A stretch of DNA of 34,408 nt from Candidatus Syntrophosphaera sp. (GCA_019429425.1 JAHYIU010000013.1:1-34408), one strand, 5' to 3'; shown: positions 14,592-23,762, counted from the stretch's first letter. Program-made: numbers and translations. The notes: a model not told the origin generated them from the sequence alone.

Positions 14592-17500
14592 ATGAAAGCC
14601 AACATCAACAAACTCGTGTTCCTGTTGATCTTCTCGGTCATGGCCATCGGCGCCTCGGCCTTGGTGAGCGAATATGCCTTCACCAGCTCGCTCGGCACCT
14701 ATGCGGAGATCACCGGAGGCACCGTTCTGGGAACCACAGCGAACGACGATGAAAGTTTCAACGCCATCCCGCTTGGTTTCACCTTTACCTACGACGGAGT
14801 TGCCTACACGGAGATTAGCGTCCAGACCAATGGATTCATAGCCTTTGGCTCATCGGTGCTGACCAGCAATCTGGCAATAAGCAGTGTGGATGGCACAAAC
14901 AATGTCGCCGCTGCTTTGAACCGCGACCTGTTGAGCCGGGATGACGGCGAACTCAGCTATCTGCTGACCGGCACCGCACCCAACCGCGTGTTCGTGGTCC
15001 AGTGGAAGAACTACCGTCGGTTTCCCACTACCGCGGCCAATGATATCTTCAATTTCCAAATTCAACTTCATGAGAACGGCAACAAGGTGGTCTATGCCTA
15101 TGGCAGCTTCACGGTTGTGAACGTTACCACGGCCCAGACCGTTCAGGTCGGCCTGCGCGGCTCTTCCAACCTGGATTTCAACAACCGCACCACGACCACC
15201 GATTGGACCGCCACCGACGCGGGAACCGCCAACAATGCCAATTGCCGCCTGAACGCGACGGTGTTTCCGCCCAGCGGTCTGATCTTTGAATTCGCGCCCG
15301 CCCAACAGGGCGAACCGCCTCTGCCGGCGCAGAATCCGGTCCCTGCCAACAATGCCACCAACGTGGCCATCGGGACAAACCTGAGCTGGACAACTGGCGG
15401 CGGCATAGTTGACGGCTACAAGGTCTATTTCGGAACGGACAATCCGCCCACCAACCTGGTGAACGGGGCCATCCAGACTGGCACGCTATATGACCATCCC
15501 ACCGACTTGGTCTACAGCACCGTCTACTACTGGAAAATAGTGCCTTTCAACACCGACGGCGACGCGCTCAACTGCCCGGTTTGGCAATTCACGACCCTGG
15601 CCGATCCCACCGTGACCGTCTATCCCTATGTGCAGGATTTCGACACCGTGACGCCTCCCGCGCTTCCTTTGGGCTGGTCCACGATCAATGCCAACGCTGA
15701 TGCCTACACCTGGGAAACCTACGCGGGCAACGCGGACACCGCTCCCAATTCCGTGCGTATCCGCTATAACGACCAGATCGCCATGAACGACTGGCTGATC
15801 TCGCCGCCTCTGCAGTTTACTGCTGACGCGTTGTACCAACTTCTGTTCTCATACCGTGCCAACAGCAGCAACTACCCCGAAGCGCTTTCCGTGTATTGGG
15901 GAACCGCTCCCAACGCTGCAGCGCTCACCAACCTGCTTTTTGAGAATAGCGACATCACCAACACAACCTACGCCGAGGCTGAAGTCTTGTTCCCGGTGAC
16001 CACCGCGGGAGTTTATTACATCGGATTCCATGGTCATAGCGCCGCCAACCAGTTCTATCTCTATCTGGACAGCATCACCATCGACGAAGTGATCGAAACT
16101 CTTGATCCGCCTGTCAACTTGGCTGCGGAAGTGCTCAACAACAACGATGTTCACCTCACCTGGGAAGCCCCTGGCACCACTCCTCCGCCGCCTCCCGGCT
16201 TTGAAGACGGATTCGAAACCTATGCCGATTTTGCCCTCACCTTCGATCCCTGGGTGCTGGTGGATGTGGACCAAAGCGCCACCTATGGCATGACCGGGAT
16301 CACCTGGCCAAACGCTTACGCGGCAATGGCCTACATGATCTTTGTTCCCAGCGCGACCACACCGCCGGTCACAGACGCGGCAACTCACAGTGGGCTAAAG
16401 ATGGCTGCTTGTTTTGCCAGCACCACTGCCGTCAATAACGACTGGATGATCTCTCCCCCGATCACTCCCGTGGCCGGCCAATTCCTGAGCTTCTATGCCA
16501 AGTCCTACACCGCCCAATACGGTCTGGAACGCTTCAAGGTCGGAATCTCCACCGGAGGAACGACCCCGGCTGATTTCACCATCATCAGCGGAGGAAATTA
16601 TATCCAGGCGCCGATCACTTGGACCCTCTACAGCTATGACCTCACATCCTATGCCGGACAGAGCATCCGCTTTGCCATCCAGTGCCTTTCCGACGACGCC
16701 TTCATCTTCTTTGTTGATGATGTGTCCGTGGGAGACGTTCCGGTTCGCATGGATGCCCCTGTTGCCTTCGCGCAGTACAATGAAACTGTCGCCCGCAATA
16801 CGGGGATCCCCGTTCCCGGCCCGGAAGCGGTCAATCCGCCCACTCGCGAACTCTTCGGCTACAAGGTCTATCGCGACGGCACCCTGATCGAGACCATCAA
16901 CAATCCTGCCACCCTGGCCTACGACGACATGGATCTGGACTTGGGAACCTACAGCTACACGGTCACAGCCTTCTATACCAGCGGCGAATCCGTTCCCGCC
17001 GGACCGGTTTCAGTGACTATCCTTCCTCCCAACAATCCGCCCACCGATCTCACAGCCACAGTCGAAGGCAATGACGTGACCCTCAACTGGACGAGCCCCG
17101 AAGCTCCTCCCACAGGCGAATGGATCACCTGGTGCCAGGACGTGTTGGGCAATTCCATCGGCACAAACTCCGCCAACGTCTTTGATGTGGCGCACCGCTT
17201 CGACGCAACGGATTTGATCCCCCATCAGGGCAAGACCATCACGCAGGTCAAATTCGTGCCGGAATACGAGAATTGCATCTACACCGTTAAAGTGTGGACC
17301 GGCGGTTCACCTACCAACGCCGGAACCCTGGTCTCCTCACAAGTGGTTTCCCCTTTTACCATGAGCGCCTGGAATCTGGCAGTCCTCAACACACCGGTTC
17401 CGATCCCCGCCACCGGTGAAGTCTGGGTGGGCTTTGAAGTCAACACCCAGGGTGGATACCCTGCCGGCTGCGATTCCGGTCCTCAGATTGCCGGGAAAGG

Positions 17501-18764
17501 AAACATGATCTATTTCCAGGGAGCCTGGGCGGAACTTACGGCCCTCAATCCCGCCCTGACCTACAACTGGCTGGTCCAGACCTTCGTCCAGGACGGAGCT
17601 GCCATGAAGGCCGTGGAACTCACCCCCATCGTGGAAAACCGCGTGATCAACTACGGGAAAGCTGAACTGGCCTTGCAGACCAGAGAGGTCAGCCGCGAAA
17701 ACGACCGCGCCCTCAACGGCTTCAAGGTCTACCGCGACGGCACTCTGATCCACACGATCACGGATCCCACCACCACCACCTTCACCGATATGGACCTGCC
17801 CAACGCCACCTACCTCTATGGCGTGACGGCCACCTACACCACCGGCGAATCCGTGCCTGCCACGATCAGCGTGACCGTGAACGTCCAGCTTGGCGAGATC
17901 ATCTTCGAAGATGGTTTCGAAAGCTATCCCGATTTCGCCAACCTCTTCGCGCCCTGGACCCTGCTGGATGTCGACCAATCCGGAACCTACGGCTTCTCCG
18001 GGATCTCCTTCCCGGGATCCGAGGATCCGATGGCCTACATCATCTTCAATCCCAGCGCCACGACCCCTCCGATCACAACCCTGGTACCGCATGGCGGGGA
18101 TAAGATGGCTGCTTCGTTTGCCGCTGTCAATCCTCCCAACAACGACTGGATGATCGCGCCCAGAGTGCATCTGGGAACAAACAGCTCAGTCAGGTTCTAT
18201 GCCAGGTCGCACGTCTCCACCTACGGCCTGGAAAGATTCCGCGTGGGTGTCTCCACTCTGCCCAATGTCATTCCGCAGGGCTTCCAATATGTCTCTCCCG
18301 GAGATTATGTGGAAGCGCCGGTCAACTGGACCGAGTTTGTGTATGACCTCTCCGCCTACGACGGTCAGAGCGTGTGGATCGGGGTGCGCTGCGTGTCCAA
18401 CGACGCCTTCGTGTTCTACGTTGACGATTTCACCATCCACAGCGATGGCGGCTACGTCGGCAACGACGATCCCGGAGCTCCCGCGATCGTCACGGAACTG
18501 CGCGGCAACTATCCGAACCCCTTCAATCCCAGCACCACCATCACCTTCAGCGTGAAGGAATCCGCCCCCGTGACCATTGGCGTCTACAACGTCAAAGGCC
18601 AGCTGGTGAAGACCCTGGTGAACGAAGAAAAGGCCTCCGGCAACCACAGCGTTGTCTGGGACGGCCGGGACAACAACGGACGCTCTGTCTCCAGCGGAGT
18701 CTATTTCTACAAGATGAACGCCGGCAAGTACAGCAGCACCAGGAAAATGATCATGATGAAATAA
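14592..18764 (+). CDS. Very large secreted protein: choice-of-anchor J and Fn3-like domains, type IX-like sorting domain
   Basis: 1390 aa with a signal peptide (MKANINKLVFLLIFSVMAIG) and AAGGAG 6 bases upstream. After an N-terminal beta domain come Fn3-like modules (PVPANNATNVAIGTNLSW, VDGYKVYFGT). Choice-of-anchor J-type jelly-roll segments follow (DFDTVTPPALPLGWSTI... NDWLISPP). One unit of about 180 residues occurs twice, starting near 16198 and 17898: each runs from EDGFE(T/S)Y through NDWMI(S/A)P and YGLERF(K/R)VG to DDAF(I/V)F(F/Y)VDD. Each copy is linked to an Fn3-like 'GFKVYRDGTLI' module. The C terminus has NYPNPFNPSTTITF, VYNVKGQLV and SSGVYFYKM. Probably a surface adhesin or carbohydrate-binding protein; no catalytic motif seen. 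Confidence 0.9.
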   Translation: MKANINKLVFLLIFSVMAIGASALVSEYAFTSSLGTYAEITGGTVLGTTANDDESFNAIPLGFTFTYDGVAYTEISVQTNGFIAFGSSVLTSNLAISSVDGTNNVAAALNRDLLSRDDGELSYLLTGTAPNRVFVVQWKNYRRFPTTAANDIFNFQIQLHENGNKVVYAYGSFTVVNVTTAQTVQVGLRGSSNLDFNNRTTTTDWTATDAGTANNANCRLNATVFPPSGLIFEFAPAQQGEPPLPAQNPVPANNATNVAIGTNLSWTTGGGIVDGYKVYFGTDNPPTNLVNGAIQTGTLYDHPTDLVYSTVYYWKIVPFNTDGDALNCPVWQFTTLADPTVTVYPYVQDFDTVTPPALPLGWSTINANADAYTWETYAGNADTAPNSVRIRYNDQIAMNDWLISPPLQFTADALYQLLFSYRANSSNYPEALSVYWGTAPNAAALTNLLFENSDITNTTYAEAEVLFPVTTAGVYYIGFHGHSAANQFYLYLDSITIDEVIETLDPPVNLAAEVLNNNDVHLTWEAPGTTPPPPPGFEDGFETYADFALTFDPWVLVDVDQSATYGMTGITWPNAYAAMAYMIFVPSATTPPVTDAATHSGLKMAACFASTTAVNNDWMISPPITPVAGQFLSFYAKSYTAQYGLERFKVGISTGGTTPADFTIISGGNYIQAPITWTLYSYDLTSYAGQSIRFAIQCLSDDAFIFFVDDVSVGDVPVRMDAPVAFAQYNETVARNTGIPVPGPEAVNPPTRELFGYKVYRDGTLIETINNPATLAYDDMDLDLGTYSYTVTAFYTSGESVPAGPVSVTILPPNNPPTDLTATVEGNDVTLNWTSPEAPPTGEWITWCQDVLGNSIGTNSANVFDVAHRFDATDLIPHQGKTITQVKFVPEYENCIYTVKVWTGGSPTNAGTLVSSQVVSPFTMSAWNLAVLNTPVPIPATGEVWVGFEVNTQGGYPAGCDSGPQIAGKGNMIYFQGAWAELTALNPALTYNWLVQTFVQDGAAMKAVELTPIVENRVINYGKAELALQTREVSRENDRALNGFKVYRDGTLIHTITDPTTTTFTDMDLPNATYLYGVTATYTTGESVPATISVTVNVQLGEIIFEDGFESYPDFANLFAPWTLLDVDQSGTYGFSGISFPGSEDPMAYIIFNPSATTPPITTLVPHGGDKMAASFAAVNPPNNDWMIAPRVHLGTNSSVRFYARSHVSTYGLERFRVGVSTLPNVIPQGFQYVSPGDYVEAPVNWTEFVYDLSAYDGQSVWIGVRCVSNDAFVFYVDDFTIHSDGGYVGNDDPGAPAIVTELRGNYPNPFNPSTTITFSVKESAPVTIGVYNVKGQLVKTLVNEEKASGNHSVVWDGRDNNGRSVSSGVYFYKMNAGKYSSTRKMIMMK

Positions 18765-18803
18765 GGCGGTTATGAGCCCCTCTGGGAATTCCGCCGCAAA
18801 CAT

Positions 18804-18833
18804 AAACCCCGGGTGATGAGCCCGGGGTTTTTT
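18804..18833 (+). terminator. Rho-independent terminator after the large secreted protein
   Basis: AAACCCCGGG and CCCGGGGTTT form a perfect 10-bp stem around TGATGAG and are followed by TTT. It lies 40 bases past the stop codon. Confidence 0.9.
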
Positions 18834-18840
18834 GGGCATG

Positions 18841-18900
18841 AAGCCGAAAATTGGGAAGCCGAATAATGGGAAGCCGAATAATGGGAAGCCGAATTCCGAT
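18841..18900. repeat. 15-bp tandem repeat (AAGCCGAATAATGGG), about 3.5 copies
   Basis: Units start at 18841, 18856, 18871 and 18886. The second and third are identical, the first has two differences and the last diverges after AAGCCGAAT. It lies between the terminator and the rplM promoter region and is not coding. Confidence 0.85.
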
Positions 18901-18906
18901 TCGGCG

Positions 18907-18931
18907 AGCGGACGCAGTCCGCTTCTTTTTT
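18907..18931 (+). terminator. Terminator-like hairpin upstream of rplM
   Basis: AGCGGAC and GTCCGCT pair around a GCA loop and are followed by TCTTTTTT. It has the form of a rho-independent terminator and may back up the one at 18804. If the rplM transcript begins upstream, it could act as an attenuator. Confidence 0.6.
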
Positions 18932-19013
18932 GAAGAACCCTGTGGGCTCTGTGGCAAAGCGGAATTTGCCACCCCAATATCAGCAAACAAGATGCTTGCC
19001 ATCTCAAAATGGC

Positions 19014-19047
19014 TTGACACGAAAGCCACTTGGAAAAAATTGGCTTT
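19014..19047 (+). promoter_or_regulatory. Possible rplM promoter -35 and leader hairpin
   Basis: TTGACA at 19014-19019 is a good -35 match, but I see no convincing -10 at the standard distance. It is followed by a 7-bp inverted repeat, AAAGCCA (19022-19028) and TGGCTTT (19041-19047), 29 bases before the rplM start. A leader stem of this kind could serve ribosomal-protein feedback control; this is inference. Confidence 0.35.
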
Positions 19048-19075
19048 CTGAATAAAAATATGTTTAGGAGAAACG

Positions 19076-19513
19076 ATGAAAACCCTCACTCCGAGCCCCG
19101 GTGACATCCAGCGCGCCTGGTATGTCGTCGATGCCACGGATTTACCTTTGGGACGCTTGTCCACACGGGTGGCCTCCATCCTGTGCGGAAAAAACAAGCC
19201 CTATTACGTGCGCAACATCGACACTGGCGACTACGTCGTGGTGATCAATGCCGAGAAAGTGCGCGTGACCGGGTTAAAGAGCCTGCAGAAGATCTACAAG
19301 ACCTACAGCGGCTATCCCAGCGGACTCAAGGAAATCCCCTATCAAAAGATGCTTGAGAAGCACCCCACCGAGATCATCGAGCATGCCGTGCGCGGCATGA
19401 TGCCGAAGACCGTGTTGGGCGACGCGATGTTCAAGAAACTCAAAGTCTATACCGGCAGCGAGCATCCCCATGCCGCCCAGAAGCCGGTGGAACTTAACCT
19501 TAAGGAGAAATGA
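19076..19513 (+). CDS. rplM: 50S ribosomal protein L13
   Basis: 145 aa, normal length. Family signatures are present: [39 protein letters not shown], the [11 protein letters not shown] block at about 105-115, and Y[12 protein letters not shown] near the end. AGGAG lies 7 bases upstream. L13 is an early-assembly protein of the large subunit and, in other bacteria, can regulate its own mRNA. The stop overlaps the first possible ATG of rpsI, so the two are co-translated. Confidence 0.97.
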   Translation: MKTLTPSPGDIQRAWYVVDATDLPLGRLSTRVASILCGKNKPYYVRNIDTGDYVVVINAEKVRVTGLKSLQKIYKTYSGYPSGLKEIPYQKMLEKHPTEIIEHAVRGMMPKTVLGDAMFKKLKVYTGSEHPHAAQKPVELNLKEK

Positions 19514-19515
19514 GC

Positions 19516-19902
19516 ATGCAAACTTATGATGCAGTTGGCAGAAGAAAGAACGCCGTTGCCCGCGTGCGGATCACACCCGGCACGGGAAAGCGCATCATCA
19601 ACAAGGTCCAGATGAAGAAATACCTGCAGCGCGAGACCCTGGAAATGATCGTGGAGCAGCCTTTGCAGGAGCTTGGCATAAGCGACAGCTTCGACGTTTA
19701 TGTCAATGTTTCCGGTGGCGGGCTTTCCGGCCAGGCCGGCGCGATCCGGCACGGCATTTCCCGCGCTCTGATCGAGTATGACGAAAATCTGAGATCCAAA
19801 CTCAAAGCCCGCGGCTTCCTCACCCGCGATCCCCGCATGGTGGAGCGCAAAAAGAGCGGAAGGCCGAAAGCCAGAAAGAGATTCCAGTTCTCCAAGCGTT
19901 AA
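19516..19902 (+). CDS. rpsI: 30S ribosomal protein S9
   Basis: 128 aa. Motifs include [14 protein letters not shown] at the N terminus, [23 protein letters not shown] in the middle, and the basic C terminus [14 protein letters not shown] that reaches the P-site tRNA. I chose the ATG at 19516 because it is 8 bases from AAGGAG; an ATG at 19510 is only 2 bases away and overlaps the rplM stop. The rplM-rpsI pair is the widely conserved order. Confidence 0.97.
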   Translation: MQTYDAVGRRKNAVARVRITPGTGKRIINKVQMKKYLQRETLEMIVEQPLQELGISDSFDVYVNVSGGGLSGQAGAIRHGISRALIEYDENLRSKLKARGFLTRDPRMVERKKSGRPKARKRFQFSKR

Positions 19903-19914
19903 ACAACGGGTTTT

Positions 19915-19935
19915 GGGGAAGGCAGCCCCTTCCCC
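19915..19935 (+). other. Hairpin between rpsI and rpsB
   Basis: GGGGAAGG and CCTTCCCC form an 8-bp stem around CAGCC, 13 bases after the rpsI stop. No T-run follows, so it is more likely an RNA-processing or stabilising hairpin, or a weak terminator, than a strong stop. The remaining 135 bases before rpsB hold no recognisable site. Confidence 0.5.
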
Positions 19936-20070
19936 TCTGGAATAATGGAATCACTCAAGCCAAACACCAATAACGCGCAGCGGGAGTTGCAAGGCGGTGG
20001 GGAGAATGCTCCTCTGAATTGCTTAGATCCCTCTGCGGAAAAACAACCGTAACAAGATTAAGGAGAACCA

Positions 20071-20955
20071 ATGTCCGTAGTTTCGATGAAACAACTACTC
20101 GAAGCGGGAGTCCATTTCGGGCATCAGACATTCAAGTGGAACCCCAAGATGAAGAAGTATATCTTCATCAAACGCAATGGCATACACATCATTGACCTGA
20201 AGCAGACCGTGGACGCGATCAATGAAGCCTACCAATTTTTAAAGGAAATTGCCAATCGCCAGGAGTATATCCTCTTCGTGGGCACCAAAAAGCAGGCGCA
20301 GGCCGCGATCAGAGAAGCCGGGGCAAAATCCGGCGTCTTTTTCGTGAACCAGCGCTGGTATGGCGGCATGCTCACCAACATGGCCACAATCCGCCAGAGC
20401 ATCGAAAAGATGAAATACTATGAAGAGATCGTGGCCGACGGAACGATCAACAACTACACCAAGCTCGAACAGCAAAAGATGAAACGCATGCACGACAAGA
20501 TCGAGTTTTCCCTGGGCGGGATCCGCGACATGGATGCCATTCCGGGAGCCATCTTTGTCGTGGATACCGGCCATGAAGAGATCGCCGTGCACGAAGCCCG
20601 GATCCTGGGCGTCCCGATCATCGCCATGGTGGACACCAATTGCGATCCCGATCTCGTCGATTACGTGATCCCCTCCAATGACGACGCCACCCGCGCGATC
20701 CAGCTCATCACGGATATCATGGCCACCGCCGTGCTCGAAGGCAAAAACATCGCCACCGAAGGTGCCGACGTCAAGGCCGGGATCGATGAGGAAGCCGAGG
20801 AATTCACCCCGGACCTGGTCGACATGGCCGTGGCCCCGCTGAAGGATATCGAGCCGGAGGAAGTAGTTGAAGAAGAGGTCCCGGAAGAAGCCCTGGACGA
20901 AGAAGAACCCGCGGAAGCCGCCGCTGAAGGCGCAGACCCGGATTCCGAAAAATAA
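20071..20955 (+). CDS. rpsB: 30S ribosomal protein S2
   Basis: 294 aa. The core shows [44 protein letters not shown] and ALLVDTN-like [24 protein letters not shown]. From about residue 235 a strongly acidic tail is added (many E/D with A and P, such as [20 protein letters not shown]), making it longer than the E. coli protein (241 aa). AAGGAG is 6 bases upstream. It is followed by tsf, the usual partner. Confidence 0.97.
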   Translation: MSVVSMKQLLEAGVHFGHQTFKWNPKMKKYIFIKRNGIHIIDLKQTVDAINEAYQFLKEIANRQEYILFVGTKKQAQAAIREAGAKSGVFFVNQRWYGGMLTNMATIRQSIEKMKYYEEIVADGTINNYTKLEQQKMKRMHDKIEFSLGGIRDMDAIPGAIFVVDTGHEEIAVHEARILGVPIIAMVDTNCDPDLVDYVIPSNDDATRAIQLITDIMATAVLEGKNIATEGADVKAGIDEEAEEFTPDLVDMAVAPLKDIEPEEVVEEEVPEEALDEEEPAEAAAEGADPDSEK

Positions 20956-21020
20956 GCAAAGCTTGGCAAGGGGGCGGATTATTTCCTCCCCCGCGCCCTT
21001 AAACAACCATCAAGGAGACA

Positions 21021-21623
21021 ATGATGATAGAAGTAACCGCCACAATGGTTAAAGAATTACGTGACAGAACGGGCGCCGGCATGATGGAATGCCGCAAGGC
21101 CCTGGTCGAGGCCAACGGCGATATCGAAGCCGCCATCAAATATCTGCGCGAGCGCGGCATCTCCAAAGCCGCCGGCAAGGCCCTGCGCGAGACCAAGGAA
21201 GGGATCGTCTTTTCCTACATCCATTTCAACGGCAAGCTGGGCGTGCTGCTGGAGCTCAATTGCGAGAGCGATTTCGTGGCCCGCACCGATGAATTCAAGC
21301 ATCTGGCCGAGGAACTCGCCCTCCAGATCGCGGCCACCAATCCGCTGGCCATCAGCGCTGAGCAGATCGATCCGGCCATCATTGAGGCCGAGAAAGAGAT
21401 CGCCCGCAACAAGGCCCTCAACGACGGCAAGAAGCCCGAGATCGTGGAAAAGATCGTCGAAGGCTCGATCAAAAAGTACTGCGCCGAGCATTCGCTGCTG
21501 GAGCAGGAACTGGTCAATGAAAACGGCCGCACCGTGAAGGAAATGCTCACCGAGGCCATAGCCAGGACCGGCGAAAACATCCAGATCGCCCGGTTCACGC
21601 GCTACGCCCTGGGTGGAGAATAA
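21021..21623 (+). CDS. tsf: Elongation factor Ts
   Basis: 200 aa, the short form of EF-Ts rather than the 283-aa E. coli form. The N-terminal UBA-like domain has VKELRDRTGAGMMECRKAL, which contacts EF-Tu; KYLRERGISKA and the core ELNCESDFVARTDEF follow. It exchanges GDP on EF-Tu. AAGGAG lies 3 bases before the first ATG and 6 before a second in-frame ATG at 21024, so either may be used. It is co-transcribed with rpsB. Confidence 0.97.
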   Translation: MMIEVTATMVKELRDRTGAGMMECRKALVEANGDIEAAIKYLRERGISKAAGKALRETKEGIVFSYIHFNGKLGVLLELNCESDFVARTDEFKHLAEELALQIAATNPLAISAEQIDPAIIEAEKEIARNKALNDGKKPEIVEKIVEGSIKKYCAEHSLLEQELVNENGRTVKEMLTEAIARTGENIQIARFTRYALGGE

Positions 21624-21654
21624 ACCAGCCACCGAGGCCCGCAGAGGTGATGGG

Positions 21655-22377
21655 ATGAATTACCAACCTGAAAAGATCCACCGCATCATGGTCAAGCTCA
21701 GCGGCGAGATCCTCGCCGGAGCCAAAGGCCATGGCTACGACGACGCAGTGATCGACGTCCTCACGGATGAGATCATTGCCGCCAAGCGCCTTGGCTACAG
21801 CATCGCCATCGTTTTGGGCGGGGGAAACATCTTCCGCGGCGGCACCTGGGAAAACCAGAGCCTGAACCGCGTGACCCTGGACAACATCGGCATGCTCGCC
21901 ACCGTGCAGAACGCGCTCTACCTGGCCGAGATCCTGAACAACAAAAACTATCCGGCGGAAGTGTTTTCCAGCCTGAAGATGGACCAGGTCGCCAAGTATT
22001 ACACACCCAGGAAAGCCGCTCTGGCCCTGGAAGCCGGCAAGATCTGCCTGCTCAGTGGAGGCACCGGAAATCCCTTTTTCACCACCGATACGGCCGCCGT
22101 CCTCAGGGCCGTGGAACTCAAGCTGGACATCGTTTTCAAGGGCACCAAGGTGGACGGCCTCTATAGCGCCGATCCCCAGAAGGATCCCTCCGCGAAGTTC
22201 ATCAGTTCGGCCAATTTCGCCCAATGCATCGAACAGAAGCTCGGCGTGATGGACATGACGGCCTTCTCGCTGGCCCAGGAAAACTCGCTGCCGATCAAGA
22301 TCTTCAACGTCAGCAAGCCCGACGGGCTCTGCCAGGCCATCTCAAGTCCCGAGCACGGGACCTATATTCACCCCTGA
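21655..22377 (+). CDS. pyrH: UMP kinase
   Basis: 240 aa from the ATG at 21655 (AGAGGTG 5 bases upstream); a longer frame from 21613 overlaps tsf and has no ribosome site. Amino-acid-kinase fold motifs are KLSGEILAG at the N terminus, VLGGGNIFRG, the TVQNALYLAEIL helix, LSGGTGNPFFTTDTAAVLRA, and KVDGLYSADPQKDP. It phosphorylates UMP to UDP for pyrimidine nucleotide synthesis. Its place between tsf and frr is the conserved bacterial order. Confidence 0.96.
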   Translation: MNYQPEKIHRIMVKLSGEILAGAKGHGYDDAVIDVLTDEIIAAKRLGYSIAIVLGGGNIFRGGTWENQSLNRVTLDNIGMLATVQNALYLAEILNNKNYPAEVFSSLKMDQVAKYYTPRKAALALEAGKICLLSGGTGNPFFTTDTAAVLRAVELKLDIVFKGTKVDGLYSADPQKDPSAKFISSANFAQCIEQKLGVMDMTAFSLAQENSLPIKIFNVSKPDGLCQAISSPEHGTYIHP

Positions 22378-22406
22378 GCCAGTTTATGGGGCTCACAGAG
22401 GTACCA

Positions 22407-22961
22407 ATGGAAGAACTCAAAGAATTATGTAAAGACAAGATGCACAAGTCGTTCGAGACCCTGTTGCATCAATACTCCAAAGTCCGCACCGGCCGGGCCA
22501 GCGCCTCGATCCTGGATGACGTCCGGATCAACTATTACGGCGAGCCCACCCCGGTGAAGCAGCTTTGCAACATTTCCATACCCGAACCGCGCACGATCGT
22601 TATCCAGCCCTGGGACAAGACCACCCTGGCCGATATCGAGAAGGCGATCCTCGCCGCCAATCTGGGCATCACCCCGGAAAATGACGGCAACGTGATCCGC
22701 CTGCCTTTCCAGCCCCTCACCGAGGAAAAGCGCAGGGAGATCGTGAAAAGCCTGAAAAAGTACGCCGAAGAGACGCGCATTGCCATTCGCAACGCCCGCC
22801 GCGAGGCCAATGAGCAGGCCAAAAAGATGGAGAAGGACTCCGCCATCAGCGAGGACGACGAAAAGAAACTCCTCAAGGAGATCCAGGACCTCACCGACGA
22901 CTGGATCAAGAAGGTGGACGAGGTGGAAAAAAGCAAGGAAAAGGAAATCCTGGAAGTATAG
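22407..22961 (+). CDS. frr: Ribosome recycling factor
   Basis: 184 aa, normal length. The start at 22407 follows AGAGGT; a much longer frame from 22224 overlaps pyrH and is spurious. Motifs are YSKVRTGRASASILDDVRINYYG, SIPEPRTIVIQPWD, NDGNVIRLPFQPLTEEKRREIV and the C-terminal helix EKKLLKEIQDLTDDWIKKVDE. It splits post-termination ribosomes with EF-G. It is the last gene of the translation cluster. Confidence 0.97.
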   Translation: MEELKELCKDKMHKSFETLLHQYSKVRTGRASASILDDVRINYYGEPTPVKQLCNISIPEPRTIVIQPWDKTTLADIEKAILAANLGITPENDGNVIRLPFQPLTEEKRREIVKSLKKYAEETRIAIRNARREANEQAKKMEKDSAISEDDEKKLLKEIQDLTDDWIKKVDEVEKSKEKEILEV

Positions 22962-22990
22962 CTCCAGACTGAATTAGATCGCAATGACCC

Positions 22991-23025
22991 AGCCCGGCCG
23001 GATAACCCGGCTGGGCTTTATTTTT
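22991..23025 (+). terminator. Rho-independent terminator of the rplM-frr cluster
   Basis: AGCCCGGCCGG pairs with CCGGCTGGGCT (one G-U pair) around ATAAC and is followed by TTATTTTT. It lies 30 bases after the frr stop. Confidence 0.9.
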
Positions 23026-23050
23026 GGCTCTCTTTCAAACTAAGTGGATA

Positions 23051-23268
23051 AAGCCCGGAGGGCGAAACAATTTAGCCCGGGGTGGAGCGCAGCGGAACCC
23101 CGGGGCTGAAGTAAAGTTTGGGGACAACCCCGTAGGGGTGGCACAAAAACCCGCCAATAATTGACGGTGAGTTGTGTCGAACCCTACGGGGCTCAGACCT
23201 GTTTATACATGAATCCCGGGGTTCCGCTGCGCTCCACCCCGGGCTATGATCTGTCGCCCTCCGGGCTA
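23051..23268. repeat. Long imperfect inverted repeat (REP/BIME-like, about 218 bp)
   Basis: The outer arms AGCCCGGAGGGCGA and TCGCCCTCCGGGCT pair; inside them the 31-32 base block beginning TAGCCCGGGGTGGAGCGCAG (23073) pairs with its complement at 23215-23246; inside again CCGTAGGGGT pairs with ACCCTACGG near 23181. The transcript would fold into one long cruciform-like hairpin. It is GC-rich and unlike its surroundings. Similar palindromes built on 'GTTCCGCTGCGCTCCAC' are, to my knowledge, common in environmental genomes; it is probably a non-autonomous repeat rather than a gene. Confidence 0.85.
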
Positions 23269-23398
23269 ATCAAATATCAGAGTTTTGCATCACCCACTCG
23301 GTTTGATAGAGAGATTTCTTTTTTTATCTTGTTGCCAGGCAGTGAATTAGAAGATATTGTGTCTCTCTGCCCTCCCAGCGCCCTCCTTATCATTACGC

Positions 23399-23460
23399 TA
23401 TCAATACGGACTCAATACGGACTTTGTCCGTAATGAGTCCGTATTGACACCGTATTGATA
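23399..23460. repeat. Composite hairpin of TCAATACGGAC repeats
   Basis: Two direct copies of TCAATACGGAC (23401-23422) face two inverted copies of GTCCGTAWTGA (23426-23447) across a 3-base loop, giving 22-bp arms with a single mismatch. A further CCGTATTGATA at 23450-23460 is complementary to TATCAATACGG at 23399. It is non-coding, nested direct-plus-inverted repeats next to the 22-bp array. Confidence 0.8.
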
Positions 23461-23507
23461 AGGGGAGCCAGAGGGGACTTTTGGTATGGGAAAGTCTCCT
23501 GTATAGA

Positions 23508-23662
23508 GTATCAAGTGAAATTGCAAATAGTATCACTTTTGGTGCAAATCTCTGTTTTTGGTGAGATCCCAGAATCAAGGTTTTTGCAAATCGATTTCAA
23601 GGTTTATGCAAATACTGTATCAAGGATATTTGCAAAACTTGTATCTCGCTTTTTGCGATTCT
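23508..23662 (+). repeat. Array of about seven imperfect 21-23 bp direct repeats (GTATCAAGGTTTTTGCAAAT-like)
   Basis: Units begin at about 23508, 23530, 23552, 23573, 23594, 23617 and 23640. The third and last are the most degenerate; the others share TATCA or TTCAAGG at the start and TGCAAAT at the end. Units are contiguous with no spacers, so this is not a CRISPR. The period is about two turns of DNA, as in iterons or in the 22-bp sites at Tn7 and Mu ends. The consensus matches the motif at the right edge of the Mu-like element. Confidence 0.65.
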
Positions 23663-23762
23663 ACAGTACAGCACATTAGGTCTGAAACAAGTTTCTGCTG
23701 ATAACATAAAAACGTCCAAGACTAAATACCTGGCTGTGCTGAGTTAACAGATTTTTTCTCCT

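Noticed and set aside
22224-22406. N-terminal extension of ribosome recycling factor
   Set aside because: It overlaps pyrH in another frame and lacks a ribosome site; the ATG at 22407 gives the normal RRF length.
23508-23662. CRISPR array
   Set aside because: Units are contiguous without unique spacers and are degenerate.
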